Shown: in pieces, positions 1-11,119 of the stretch
How positions within the stretch are numbered: the stretch's first letter is position 1
Layout of the letters: each line of letters begins with the position of its first letter
Assembly (NCBI GenBank): GCA_001579985.1
Contig: LRSR01003775.1
Coordinates: 1 to 56,334 of the forward strand
Source of the DNA: Hypsibius dujardini
Taxonomy: Eukaryota > Tardigrada > Eutardigrada > Parachela > Hypsibiidae
Direction: 5' to 3'
DNA length: 56,334 bases
Translations under genes and position numbers: made by a program
The notes under the pieces: generated by a model
Databases searched by the model: none
The model's input: the letters and a program-made list of their open reading frames with translations, nothing else
What the model was told of the DNA's origin: nothing

Positions 1-120
1 CGGCTTCACAAGCTCTTTTCCAAGCTCCTTCAGAAATTCACAGCGGCGTCGGGACGTGGATTTGTTCCACTCAGGATTCAGCTCCGTCCAAATCACGTAC
101 GCATTCAGCCCACAGATGTC
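1..120 (-). CDS. piggyBac transposase, downstream exon (cut by window edge)
   Basis: Reading the minus strand from 120 down gives DICGLNAYVIWTELNPEWN, which matches the segment that follows FFYDM in piggyBac-derived transposases, then RRRCEFLKELGKELV up to the window edge. It continues the 413-1753 exon in phase 0. The bases just before it read ...ATTCTATCTG rather than ...AG, so the expected splice acceptor is absent. Either the acceptor has mutated or the join is elsewhere. The intervening 121-412 is intron-like and contains a short ATTGATTG-type repeat. Confidence 0.6.
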
Positions 121-412
121 CAGATAGAATAATAAAATGCGCATGCGTTAGTTGACTGAAAGAATGAAAGCATGCATGATCAATCAATCAATCAATCGCT
201 CGCCAAACAAAAAAGTACAAATACAAGTTCACTTCTTATCAATCAAAAATCCATCGATTGTTACTAGGATTATATGTAAGTTAGTCAATCAATAAATCGT
301 TCGAACAACTTTGCGCTAAATTTGATATGTTCCGAGTGATCAAGTCAATCAATCGAGCAAATAAAAAGCAAATCTAATCCACTTCCTCGATACCGGTGGG
401 CATTTTACTCAC

Positions 413-1753
413 CATATCGTAGAAGAAAGCCATTGGCCATCTGTTCGTCTTACGCCGAACGCTGTAAGTCCCAACCAGCTGATCCATAGTGTCTACTCCT
501 GACTTGGTAGCATTATAGACCTTAATGATTTCCGGCTTCTTCTCTATGGTGTCGGCGTCAAACTGGATGCTGTGATGCTGAGAACTCAGAAGTATAACGC
601 ATTTGCGAGGCCGGCAAACATAGGAAACCATGGTAAAATCCTTGGTGAATCCAAAAACAGAAGAGAAAAGGGGGCGGTCCTTCAAGGGTCCCGGCAGAAA
701 ATCGCGGGGAATCTCGCCTCGATTTTTTCGAATAGTGCCGATGAGAGTAATGTTGCGAGACAAAAGCTCCTCCGCAAGCTCCACGCTAGTAAAAAAATTA
801 TCCGTAGTCAGATTCCGGCCCGATTTCTTCCCCAAATACTCGATCAGCCGCAAAACCACCTTCATCCCCTGCTCCTTTTCAGCCAACCCACCAGGGGGTT
901 TTCCGACGTACGGCTCAAAATTGCAGCAAAAAAAGGTCTGAGCGCAGGCTAGAATCCACATTTTTAGGCCAAATTTAGATCGAGGTTTCGTCGGAATATA
1001 CTGCTTGTGAGCGCATCGGCCACGAAAAGGAAAGAGTTGTTCGTCGACAGTCATGTTTTCGTAAGGAAGAAAATAGAGCCGCAAGGTAGACGTCCACAGG
1101 TTGAGTAGTTCGCGAATATGGGGGATTCTATCAATCTTCAAACGTTCTGGTCGTGCAGATCGATTGTCAAAACGGAAGGCGCAATTGATCTGAACAAATC
1201 GAGAACGGGACATCACCGCATTGTACCGCGATCGTCCATCTACAGTAGACCACAAATCCTGCAGAGACACGGTAGCGTCCTTGAAGACGCCCATCAAAAG
1301 CAGTAGTCCAACGTACGCGATGAGTTCCGGTGGAAGCAGCTCTTTCCACGAATCGTCATAGCGCTTCTTTCCTTCCGCGTTCGTGTGCAATAGGATGACA
1401 GCCTGCATTTGTACGGTGAAAAACAAATCAAATGCATCCCTTATGGATTTGACGCGATCAGCTGTGTGGGGTTGGACTCCCGGCTTTCCCGACATCTTAT
1501 TCGCCTCTCGTGTCTTCCCCGTGTCCAACTCGCTGCGCTCCCAGTTGATTTTTCCGTTTTTCGATCTGAAAGGGTCCTCGTTGATGGAGTAAAAGATGTC
1601 GCCATCATCAAAAAAGTCATCCCCGTCAGACCACTCGTCAAAATCCTCCTCAATCTCCTCAGCTGGAGCGTCAGGTTCATTCAAAATCTCGTCGTCATTC
1701 GCCGGAATATCATCTTCCCCACTGACGTATTCATCATCATCAAAAAACGGCAT
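413..1753 (-). CDS. piggyBac-type (PGBD) transposase, main exon
   Basis: An open frame of about 447 codons before a splice donor ATG|GTGAGT at 413/412. The frame extends upstream to 1813, but the Met at 1753 (MPFFDDDEYVSG) starts the acidic leader typical of the family, so I prefer it. Motifs expected of the DDD catalytic core are present: MTVDEQLFPFRGR (first Asp, about residue 237 from this Met), NLTTDNFFTS (second Asp, about 318) and KSGVDTMDQLVGTYSVRR (third Asp, about 421). The family cuts and pastes DNA at TTAA sites. No internal stop is seen in this exon. The following intron lacks a normal acceptor, so without splicing the protein would end a few residues after FFYDM and lack the C-terminal zinc-binding region. 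It may be a recently inactivated transposon or a domesticated gene. Terminal repeats are not visible because the element leaves the window. Confidence 0.85.
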
Positions 1754-1853
1754 AGTTAGCAAAGGAAAAAGTAACCCAAAAAGCCGTCCAACCAAAAAAC
1801 CCATACAAAACACAACGGAGAACCAAATGAAATGCTAGGGGCGTAGGAGAAGC

Positions 1854-3222
1854 CTAGGGGGCCCATTCCACTGCAGCCAGGTGGGACAGAGTCACGTTGA
1901 CGGTCCCTCGGCCCCTTCCGGTTGACGCTTCGCCGCCGTAAATCCCGCGAATGTAGCTCAAGATCGGCTCGGGGTAAACCAAAACAGTGTCCGTTCCTCG
2001 GCCCTAAAAAATTAATACATGCAGTTTAGGGGGTGGGTGGGCGTGGTTAAGACAATGTTGAAATGTCTTCCAAATCGTTCCTTGATTGCTTGATTGAGCC
2101 CAAAGTGCTCGTAAATCAACCAATCTAGCCCTTGTCTTTATGAGAAACTGTTTTCTCACCTGGATCTTGAAGCTCATTGCTTGATAGACGGAAAATCGTG
2201 CCGCGGCTCCAGTTTTTCCACCCGCCGATTCCGCCACAAACCTCGGTAGAGCCTCTGGAAATTCTAGCCTGTGAAAGGAGACCACTTGTAATGGCTGGAA
2301 AATGAAACGAAAGAGATGCAAGCCGTACCCCTTCGCCTGAAATGCCGCGCGCAACAGTCCGACGTGATCTGCCGCCATGCCGTTCAAGTAAATCCAATTA
2401 GCCTGTCTTTCAAGCTGTTATATATTAGCAGGAAGACGTAAATCTAACGGGAGGCGACGGTCGAGAAGGAATTGCTCCAAATGGTGCATGAACAAAGGCT
2501 AAAACTCAACCGCCAACACAGTGTGGCCCGTTACAAGTGGTCGGTCACATGGTTACGCCAAATGGTAGCGCATCGAATCATTGGGCAGCGATGAAACGGT
2601 TTCCTGATGTTTATCAATTATTAATTCCGCTCCCCTATGTCCAATTATTGACCTCTCAATTGATTTTGCTAGGTATCTGAGTAGGCTGGACCCTATTTAA
2701 TTTCGTTTAGGGAAATTTTTTGTTGAAAAAGTTGCAGGCGCCAAGGCAAATGTCGTCCAAGTTTAAGCCAAGGTTGGCTTAACTGATACCCATTACTTCC
2801 GAAAAGTTTTTTCAATTTTTCTTTTTGGAATTCGAAATTCTATTTGCTGACATGATCAAAGGACAAAACCGCAACCGAAAAGACCGAAAACTCAGCCAGT
2901 GAATCGCTTTTGTAACCAAAATTAAGCCAGTGTAAGCTGCCCGGCACTCAGAGGGTTAAGTCCTAAATGTTAAGTTATAATACACTTTTTTTCAGCTGAC
3001 CAAATTATCACGCTATCTCTCCTACGTTCATTGCATATACATCCATAAAAGTAAATTACTCACTTGCTCGACAGCGACCTGAAGTGTTGTCGGTCCCATA
3101 GTGGCAATATATATTGCGTTATTCAATCGCAGACTTTTGTGACAACGTTCCGTACACGATTCTAGTACTATTCCGGACGTTTGAATGCGTATGTGGTATA
3201 TTCCGCTCAGGGGCATCGGCAG
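1854..3222 (-). CDS. 3' end of an unidentified multi-exon host gene
   Basis: Three exons read cleanly on the minus strand and all join in phase 0: 3222..3064 (53 codons, LPMPLSGIYHIRIQTSG, bounded by TTTCAG and CAA|GTGAGT), 2402..2160 (81 codons, ANWIYLNGMAADHVGLLR, bounded by GACAG and CAG|GTGAGA) and 2003..1854 (49 codons plus TAG, GRGTDTVLVYPEPILSYIRG ending VEWAP). Consistent phase, consensus borders and codon-like composition make this a real gene. I do not recognise the family. The first exon looks like part of a beta-sandwich (GIYHIRIQ, a CxxxC pair). The intron from 3063 to 2403 shows nothing else. Upstream exons should lie beyond 3222, but none could be assigned confidently. The neighbouring transposase is on the same strand and is not part of it. 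Confidence 0.6.
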
Positions 3223-3249
3223 CTGAAATATAAATCATTCGAACACACA

Positions 3250-3600
3250 ATTCGTCGAGGTTCTTATTCAATGGGGACTGCTCCCACTACCTTTGGGAAG
3301 CCAAAATACGCAAAAATACATGGTATTGCATACTGACCTCAATCATACATAGCTACAGGTGCTGGATAACTTACATATCTCACCTTCCAGGAGTTGTGGG
3401 CATATCTTTCTCAGGAACCTTCACAAAATCAATACGTTTGCCTTAGGGAACGCCGCCCCTTAACTCCTCAGCAGGTGGCACATAGACTTGATGATATTGC
3501 GAGTCGGGAGAAATACGATCACCACTTGCACATATCAGTTTAGGATCATATTTCTGTTGTACGAGGGCTCTTAAATAAGTAGTGTGACTTAGTACTATCA
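3250..3600. repeat. dispersed repeat, copy 1 (partner at 6340-6640)
   Basis: This stretch aligns by eye along most of its length with 6340-6640 in the same orientation. Shared blocks include GGGAGAAATACGATCACC / GGGGAAATACGATCACC, CTCAGCAGGTGG and CAGTTTAGGATCATAT. No open frame spans either copy, so they look like two decayed members of one interspersed repeat family. Nothing else is visible from 3600 to 4150 apart from a short minus-strand frame (3736-3933) with no recognisable motif. Confidence 0.6.
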
Positions 3601-4155
3601 AGTGGTTTTACCTCTGTAGGTCACAACAAATCACGAATTTTATTGTCATCTGTAACTGAATACACGTAAAGCGAGCGAAAGTAAAGAGAGAAGGCCATAA
3701 AGGCCAGCCGATATCCTTGCCACAGTCGCAGTGTCCTATGAAGTTTTAGCGGTACTGAATAACAGGCGGTTTAAATATACGCGCACCAGCAGCCGCCACT
3801 GGCGCTGATGTCTGTCTGTTGTAGGCACAGCCGCGCATCGGTACTGCGTTTCGATTGTTTTTAAACAGTCAAACATTTTCTTAAAAATATGGATTCCGTG
3901 GTGAAATAGGAAAAGATCTTCTCTTTCCAACAAGGCTTAAAAGTCAAATTAAAATAAACGAAAAATCTCGAGTGCCAACTAGCCTTAAAAATAACTTTTC
4001 GTACACAGAAGGCGACGCAGCTTCTCCCCTAGACCAATTGATGTTTCATAGGGCAGCCATTTTGTCCCATATAATTAGAGAAATAGTTTGTTTGATCTAC
4101 GATCTGCAAAAAAACTTGTTGCGGACTGGGAAGACACGATTTCAAAATAACTTAA

Positions 4156-4826
4156 GGGCACCCGGCTTTTGTTTGTGTTGAAAATGCAAACCGGGTCGCC
4201 GAATGTGTTAGCAAGGAAAAATTGTTTTCAGCTTCCACTATGTTTTTCCACAGAATTAGTTTTGCATTTTTTTTTCAAAATACATCACGTGACGTCATCA
4301 AGTCTCCTTATCCCATTTGGATAATTTTTTGAAAACTTTATTGGACGAATTTCGTCTGATTTACTAAATTTCAGATTTTTTGAATAGGTAGATGCTCAAA
4401 TGTTTAACACCCAAACCTCAGCGTTATAGTTTACCTTGTGTAGCGAGATAGAAATTTTCAAAAACCTTTGCAAATTTCACATTTTGGGATGGGATGAATT
4501 CGGGTCGCCGGGTTTTTTCTTTTTTGCTTTGTGACTAAACACCGTAGACGGAAACGCTGCTTTTTGGGTGTGACGAATTTGTATACCTATCGAAACTGTC
4601 TAAAACGCAGTAAATCTAATGAAATTCGTCCAATAAATTTTTTGAAAATTTCAAAAATCTGGTGACGTCATGTGACTTTTCTGAAAAAAAGGAAAAAAGG
4701 CAAAAGTATACAAATTGACCATAATTTGATAGAAAATTGTGAATGGAATTGCGAACCTACATTCTGTGCCAATATTTTCGGCGAACTGTCATGAGTTTCA
4801 GACTAAAACATAACGCCGGGTTTCCC
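4156..4826. mobile_element. palindromic (fold-back) MITE flanked by TTAA
   Basis: TTAA at 4152-4155 and TTAA at 4827-4830 flank ends reading GGGCACCCGGC and GCCGGGTTTCCC, which are inverted copies. The similarity continues inward for over 200 bases per arm: TATTGGACGAATTTCGT near 4340 is mirrored by ATGAAATTCGTCCAATAA near 4618, and CACGTGACGTCATCA near 4286 by GGTGACGTCATGTGAC near 4660. The element has no coding capacity. TTAA duplication is the hallmark of piggyBac-superfamily insertion, and a piggyBac-type transposase sits 2.4 kb away, although a mobilising relationship is only inferred. Confidence 0.75.
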
Positions 4827-5439
4827 TTAATGTCGTTCACCTAATCAAGCATTCGTATAGAGGCAGAATTGGCCATTTTCAGTCAGCGAATATGTTGCAG
4901 GTACCTGGTACTGTTGGAGTATAGATTTCTGCAGCACCTCCACACCGTTTCATACATACAACACGAAAGATAACGTCAATACGAGCTGAAACGCTGTATA
5001 CTGACACCGGTCAGCCCCATGGGGGTGGTCTCGCAGAATAAACCCATCACCTGGATGAGCGTGTCCTTTTTATATTGGTTCTTGCCTGGTTCATGTCTGG
5101 CCGCATTTTGCCGATTGTTACTAGAACGCCTGATCGATGCATATCGTCATAACGTGCAAATATGCATGATGATTTTGTTTAAGTACCCTCACGGTTCATC
5201 AAGGTGGCAACCCGAAGTTATAGGTCTTTGAGTGGCAGAGGATGTACAAGATTTTTGTCAGAAATTGCTATGCAGCGCGTGTTCAACTCACTGGAGAAGT
5301 GAGAATAATGAATTCGCTTCGACAACTGCTTTTTAAATTTTGCAGTAAACCCTTTAGGATACGCAAATCTTTTGAACAGATTCAGCTTTTCGGCTGTGAA
5401 TTTTCATCTCAATCGAAATGGCCGTGGTCTGGTCTACCA

Positions 5440-5790
5440 TATCTATTTGGAGTGGCTATTTTACACCTCCCCCGCCCCTTTTTGGGGCCCAATAGAACCC
5501 CGGCTTTTTTATCCTTCCCTGCATACATCGATAGAAGCCCATTAGCACCCCGGCTATTTCACCCTCCCTGTGGTCCCATAGATCCCTGGCTATTTTACTT
5601 CTTTCTGTGTAGACCACCAGGGGCCCACATAGCGCTTCTGCTATTTTACCCCTCCCATGCTGTCCGTTCGTTGTCCGTCCGCTGTCCGTTTGGCCATCCG
5701 TTCATTGTCTGTCCGTCAGTTGTGCGTCCGTTCGGCCGTACGGAAGGACGGACAACGGACGGACGGACGGACAACGGAATCCTGATAATT
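5440..5790. repeat. degenerate short repeats with GGACGG/CCGTCC inverted repeat
   Basis: Between 5450 and 5660 a loose unit of about 60-70 bases recurs (CCCATAG..., then CCCCGGCTATTTTAC, then CCTCCC). It is followed by a pyrimidine-rich TGTCCGT run (5662-5730) that is the inverse of a GGACGGACAACGGACGG run (5745-5778), giving a potential hairpin. A 217-codon frame (5242-5895) crosses this block, but its sequence is low complexity and I do not believe it is a gene. From 5900 to 6340 and 6640 to 7090 I see nothing interpretable apart from the dispersed repeat. Confidence 0.5.
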
Positions 5791-6339
5791 GAGGAATTAC
5801 ACAAAAAATTCCTTGAAACGGGCCAAATACACTTGACTATGGTCTACACAATTATACGTCATAGTAGACTGTATGCAATTTTCAGTTACAGATGAGTTCA
5901 GCTACAGTTCAGTTATCTGTATTAGTACTTATTGGCCCGTCCAACTCGGTCAGCCCAACTTAAACATTAGCAGCAAAAAATAGCAACTTTGCAGGTTTTT
6001 TCAAATTGTTAGGGCACTCCAGAGTCAACTATTTGGTAATGACCTCTGAGGTCTGGTATAATGCTAAAAGATCACTTTAGTCCAGCATCCCAGTTATACT
6101 GAACAATAGTCAGATTACACCGGAAAGTGCACAGAATATCAGTTAATGACAGTGTTACCGCACAATTAGGACCAACGGTTCCGCCGTTGCATGTGCATGG
6201 TTTTTTTCGCTTACTCAAAACGCAGACGTCGACAGATTAAGCCCATTACGTCTCTCGGAAATGTATTCTGATCAGCTGCCTTTTTAAGAGCGAAAAAGGC
6301 ACTAATTACGTGCTTGAAAATTTGATATAAACCTCGTAT

Positions 6340-6640
6340 TGTAAATTATTAGAATGTACATTGACCTCAAGTACGCATAGATAAAGGTCCTGGATAGCTT
6401 ATAAATCTTACTATCCAGGCGTCGCGGGCACATCTTCCTCATAGCCCTTCACATAATCAATACGCTTGCGCTAGGGAAAGCTCCCCCCGCACTTCTCAGC
6501 AGGTGGTCCATACACTTGTCGACATTGCCAGGTGGGGGAAATACGATCACCTTTCGCACATGTCTGTCATGTCAGTTTAGGATCATATGTCTGTTGACAA
6601 AGGCTCCTAAATAATTAATGTCACTTAGTTATTTTTTCAG
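6340..6640. repeat. dispersed repeat, copy 2 (partner at 3250-3600)
   Basis: A direct, diverged copy of 3250-3600, ending with the shared ...CTTAG. It lies upstream of the gustatory-receptor-like gene. No open frame is found in it. Confidence 0.55.
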
Positions 6641-7099
6641 GACAAAGCCACTGCTTTTTAGTTCACTCAACGTCGGTAGCTAGATGTGACGCACAAAGAG
6701 ATTCGATGGACACCCCGGGCAGGATAAGTGGAGGTTACCTGGCAGTTCCGAGGACGAAGACAATCCGCGAAGATAATATCTCCATTTGAGACGACAAGAT
6801 TCCCGGAACAATTTTACGATCCCTCACGGGAGCAATTTTCCCTCAAGTTTTCATCGATGATCAAATCAAATTCTTCATGATGCTGCTATAGCTGTATTTA
6901 CGCAAGGACCGGCAATTTACTTGGTGATCTCACGGCGTTACTGTCCTTTCTCAGTTCAGGTGAACACTGGAAATGATTTAATGCTTTTCACTTAACTTTT
7001 GCCTGCAAATCTTCACTACATCCAAACATATGCGTGACCAGTACACTGACGTGCCCGCATTTGGCATGTTATTTTTGTAAGAGGCCTATTTCCGTCAAC

Positions 7100-9307
7100 A
7101 TGATCATGAATCGAACAGAAAAAGAAAAATCTCAAACCCCACGTGACAAGCTGAATGTCGAGAGGGTCTTAACAGGTTCACTCATTTTTTTTGGCCTCCT
7201 GCCATCGCAATCCGGCACAGAACACAGTCGCAGATGGCAAATGATGCGAGCCGCATTTTGGATTTTCCTGGCAGTTGTATCCGTGGTATTTGAATTGATG
7301 ACTAAAATCAACGCCATCATCCAGACCCCAAATCGTGACATTGAAGTGTGGAACCTCGTCCAGTATTCGCAATATTGGATCAAGACCATCGCCGTGGTCC
7401 TCATTCTCACCGTCTTCTATCGGAAATCCAGCACGATAGTCAGCCTCATGGACCAGCTCAATGTATCACAGTCACATTATGCTGATGATAATAAGATTCA
7501 CCGTCCAGAAGGCCTGAAAGAATATTATAAAACAGGTTGTCTGCTGATGGTCCTCGCTATTTATACCTGTACTATGACAACCACGAAGGTCCTTTCGCTG
7601 ATAAGCTTAGCATCAGACGCAACTGCTTCAATCAAGCTGTTTGGGATTGAAGCTAATATTTTTGGCAAAGAGGTCGTCAAGTACGTCACCCGAGACTGTA
7701 CCGAACCGATTAGATTACTGTGTTCTGGGTACATCGGATTGTTGCTTTGCCGGTTCTCCACGGGACTAGCTGTGGAGTCGCGGAAACTGCTTCAACAACA
7801 CGCATCAAACTGTCCTGCTGGTCATCTCGGGTAAGGGTACCGGTACCGTGTGTTGGTGAAACGGAACAGAACAAGTGGAACGAGTGGAAAGGATGGAATA
7901 GATTTAAGGCAATTCAACAATTACTGGAATTGGAATTGGCCCACTAGAATTCTATCTGGCAAAATTTCACTTCCATTGATGACGAGCTGGGGTTCTTTCC
8001 GACCGTCCCACCGTTTCATTTCACGGGGACTCCTTTAGAACAAATTAGGACGTTCGATTTTGTTCAAATTTGTACGCGAATAGTAGCGTAACGAATGAAA
8101 CCAATTAAACGAAAGGTCACAGTTTTAATGGAGTTCTAGATTCCTTGGAATTGGAATTGGTCTATTGGAACTCCATCTGATTGAGTTCCAATTTCACTGG
8201 AAACTGACCTCGGGCTTAATTAGCATCGTTCCATTCCGTACCAATTATTTCATCGTTCCATTCTACAAACTCAGTTTGGAACGGAACAGAACGTTCCATT
8301 TTTGTTCGAATTGAAATGGGAACAAAATTTTAACTGTCTTTCCTTTCCATCGGTAGGGTTTTGACAAGAACGGACATTTGTAGCGCGTGGAAAGCCAGAG
8401 AAGCAGCGCTGATCATGAGTCGGACCATTCAAGAGGAATGCGGTTCGCTACTGCTTGGAATACTGCTCGCAGACGTGCTATGTCTAAATGCGTCGTTCGC
8501 CAATTTCCTGTCCCCGATCCTGCCCCAGGTCCCGTACCAAGCAGAAGACTACGCCCGGAATTGCGCGCAGATAATTTTGTATTTTATGAGCGCGTATACC
8601 TTGACGTCCGGATTGATTCGTTTAGACGATATCGTAAGTGCTGATTTGAATGTTGAATGTACCCTTCTCCTCCTTGTGAGGTGATTTTTCAGACACTGGC
8701 GTTTGTTCTTTTTCTCAAAACTCAGTCGCGCACAGTTATTTCTAGTTTATGCTATGGTCTTCTGGATCGAGCAGCTTCAATTCAGTTGGATCAATGGAGA
8801 AGTCGCCTATATCCCCTAAAATTATTTCATGTTATAGGACCACAGCACACAAGAAATAGTCAAGATATTACAATCAACAAACTGCCATCACTTCATGTCT
8901 ACAACTACGCCTCGCCTGATTATTGGGGGACTTGAAAGTTATGGCAATTTATTGAAGGATGCACAAGGCCATGAGAAACTGCAAAAAAAAGAAGACTTGG
9001 GATTGCCTCTGTTCATGCTCGAATCGAGCTGTTTCCAGACGAGAGCAGTTGCGCCCTGCATTGCTGGCTGCGGACCGGTCACTCGCGTTACTGTTTTCAG
9101 TGTGAGTCTACTCTTGGCAGCCCTTACAAATGCAATAATTGCCTGTAAACAGATCTAGGAACTTTTCCCGGTAACGTTTATTCATGCAAACAGGTACTGG
9201 GCATTCTGGTCACATTCTTCTGCTTCATGATGGATCAAGTCGGTCGAGGACAGGAGAAAAATGACCGTTCAATATTGCCATCGTACAATTCTTCCTGTTC
9301 TACTTGA
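7100..9307 (+). CDS. gustatory-receptor-like seven-transmembrane protein
   Basis: A likely membrane chemoreceptor of the insect-type Gr (7tm_7) class. Exon 1 is 7100..7830 (start at MIMNRTEKEK; phase 2 donor CTCGG|GTAAGG). Exon 2 is 8357..8633 (after CGGTAG; donor ATC|GTAAGT). A probable exon begins at 8693 (TTTTTCAG|ACACTGG), another ends at 9101 (TTCAGT|GTGAGT), and the last is 9194..9307 (AACAG|GTACTGG to TGA). Hydrophobic segments include AFWIFLAVVSVVFELM, YWIKTIAVVLILTVFY, GCLLMVLAIYTCTM, IRLLCSGYIGLLLC, GSLLLGILLADVLCL and the last helix VLGILVTFFCFMMDQ. The order TM-poor loop, then a segment ending FS, then a final helix in its own exon is how Gr genes usually end. The canonical TYhhhhhQF motif is not present; VLGILVTFFCFMMDQ occupies its place. 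Family assignment rests on topology, so confidence is moderate. The structure between 8700 and 9000 is unresolved. Confidence 0.55.
7835..8350. repeat. repeat-derived intron sequence in the receptor gene
   Basis: The intron between receptor exons 1 and 2 contains repeated GGAATTGGAATTGG and GAACGGAACAGAAC motifs near 7860-7940 and 8145-8300, with the inverse GTTCCATTCCGTACC near 8228. It looks like an inserted short element rather than unique intron sequence. No exact ends or target duplication could be fixed by eye. Confidence 0.4.
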
Positions 9308-9650
9308 GAGTCCTTGATGCGTGGCAGATCGCGCTAACCATACAATTCTTTGATAACCCTTCGTTTTTAGCTTTCCATTCCTGCAAAACAAAAATTGAAC
9401 GATTTATTATTCAGCCATGGAGCATTTTTTTCAATCTAAAAATCTTGATTTCCAGTATTTCTTTATTCATTTATTCATTTATCACGAAATAAATATTTAC
9501 AATTATTATTTGTTCATTTGTTTAGAATAATTTCTAAATTAAATTCATTAAACATATTTAAAACCATCTGATTAGCAACTGAATGGGACGCAGAGAGCGG
9601 AGCTACGACTACTTTCTGAATCAAGAAACTCAAAATTGTCGGTTGACCCG
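9308..9650. other. AT-rich 3' flank of the receptor gene
   Basis: AT-rich sequence with an AATAAA-type signal near 9488 that could serve polyadenylation of the receptor transcript. No coding or RNA feature is visible. Confidence 0.3.
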
Positions 9651-9654
9651 ATCA

Positions 9655-9830
9655 TGGCCCATATAGCTCCGCCCCATTCAACAAAAGTGAAAACGCATCC
9701 TTCACGAGATTGGCACGATCTGTGGAGAAAGAACGTTGATGTGGGCGTTGAGGGCGTCGCCCAAAGCCTTCCAGTTTGCCTCATTGCAGTTGGTGTAGAA
9801 GTAGCTGTCTTGATGGGCGGGCGTTCAACT
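9655..9830 (-). pseudogene. fragment of an M1-family aminopeptidase (ERAP1_C region)
   Basis: On the minus strand, one frame reads DSYFYTNCNEANWKALGDAL and continues AHINVLS. A shift of reading frame around 9722 then gives TDRANLVKDAFSLLLNG. The pattern YxxNxxxxxWxxL...I...RAxLVxDAF is characteristic of the C-terminal helical domain of aminopeptidase N relatives. The frame break (CTTTCTCCACAG where CTTTCCACAG would keep frame), a stop after ELYGP, and the absence of the zinc-binding HEXXH region show that it is a decayed fragment. From 9835 to 10745 I see nothing else recognisable. Confidence 0.6.
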
Positions 9831-10748
9831 TGAACCAACGCAAACGCAACAGCAGAGTCCATCTGCTGGCTTCGGACCCGTTAAACCCTCCGGCGTGGCC
9901 GAATGGTACCAGTCGTTCCTGTGTGCGACTGACCTTTTGCGGAAACACAAGTTTAAGAATGCAGAAATCATATCAAGTTATAAATCACGTTCGTTGATCT
10001 TATCTCTTTTTCAATTTTTACCTGGATGTCAGTAATATTTTGGTCCACTATGGGGAAAGATTGCACCGTGTTAATTCCTGTTTTTAAACTTCGAAATTCC
10101 CAAACAATCTTCTGACAGCAATAGCTTATCTATTTATGCCCAATCGAATCTGCTATAAAACGGGAAGTAACTGCAGCAGCCATTCTCTGCCTTGGAATAG
10201 CAATTAAAAAATTATGAGGAAGCTGCAATTTAACCAGCATTCTTACACTTTATCATAACAATTGATTTCAATTTCGACTTCATAGAGAGTTATAAGTGTT
10301 CTCGAGAAACGGCTATTACATCCAAGGAAGGCATCGAGCATGCACGTAAACCATTCCCGTCATAGGAATATAGTGACGAAAAATAAAGATGTGAGAGATT
10401 TTTGATTTTATTAGATATTGTTTACTTCTCTTTCTAAGCAAAACTGGTTACACGAAGAGTTGGCGATCCGTAAAATGAGTTACCCTGCCTTAAATTCGTG
10501 AAATTATTTTGCTCTTATGCCGAATATCTCCTCTTGGTTAACTGATTAACTACCTTTTACGTGGATGAGATCCCATTGCAATAAAGATCCTTAGGCACAT
10601 TTTTGGAAAGGATAAGCAATAGCTAACTGGAAGGCGCAAGAAAAATAGGGTGTACTCGACACGATTCTCGAAAAGTGCGATATACAAACTTGCTCAAAGT
10701 ATGCTGCAAGTTGTTATAATAATAAGAAATGATAATCCTTTAAAACGT

Positions 10749-11118
10749 AGCATAACATAGCATCACGTAGCATCACATAGCATAACGTAGCACCACGTAG
10801 CACCACATAGCACCACATAGCATAACGTAGCATAACGTAGCATAACGTAGCATAACAAAGCATCACGTAGCATCACATAGCATAACGTAGCATAATGTAG
10901 CACCACGTAGCACCACATAACACCACATAGCATAACGTAGCATAACATAGCATAACATAGCATAACATAGCATCACATAGCATAACGTAGCATAACGTAG
11001 CACTACGTAGCACTACGTAGCACCACATAGCACCACATAACACCACATAGTATAACGTAGCACCACGTAGCACCACGTAGCACCACATAGCACCTCGTAG
11101 CACCACATAGCATATCGT
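10749..11118. repeat. 10-bp minisatellite, unit CATAACGTAG
   Basis: About 37 head-to-tail copies of a 10-base unit alternating between CATAACGTAG, CATCACATAG and CACCACGTAG forms. Variation is concentrated at unit positions 3-4 and 7-8, and runs of identical variants are adjacent, as expected from local unit expansion. The frames across it (Met-Leu-Cys-Tyr repeats on the minus strand) are simple consequences of the unit and are not genes. Confidence 0.95.
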
Positions 11119-11119
11119 A

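Noticed and set aside
5242-5895. 217-codon open frame on the plus strand.
   Set aside because: It runs through degenerate pyrimidine-rich repeats and an inverted GGACGG array; composition is Pro/Ser/Arg from repeats, with no domain.
7850-8038. Short frames in the receptor gene intron.
   Set aside because: They consist of the GGAATTGG/GAACGGAAC repeats and lie between well-phased exons.
9885-9960. Possible tRNA: GGCGTGGCCGAATGGTACC resembles the 5' end and A box of a Ser/Leu tRNA.
   Set aside because: No matching acceptor stem, anticodon arm or GGTTCGAATCC-type B box follows within 90 bases.
10749-11118. CRISPR-like regular repeat array.
   Set aside because: Units are contiguous without unique spacers, and the genome is eukaryotic.
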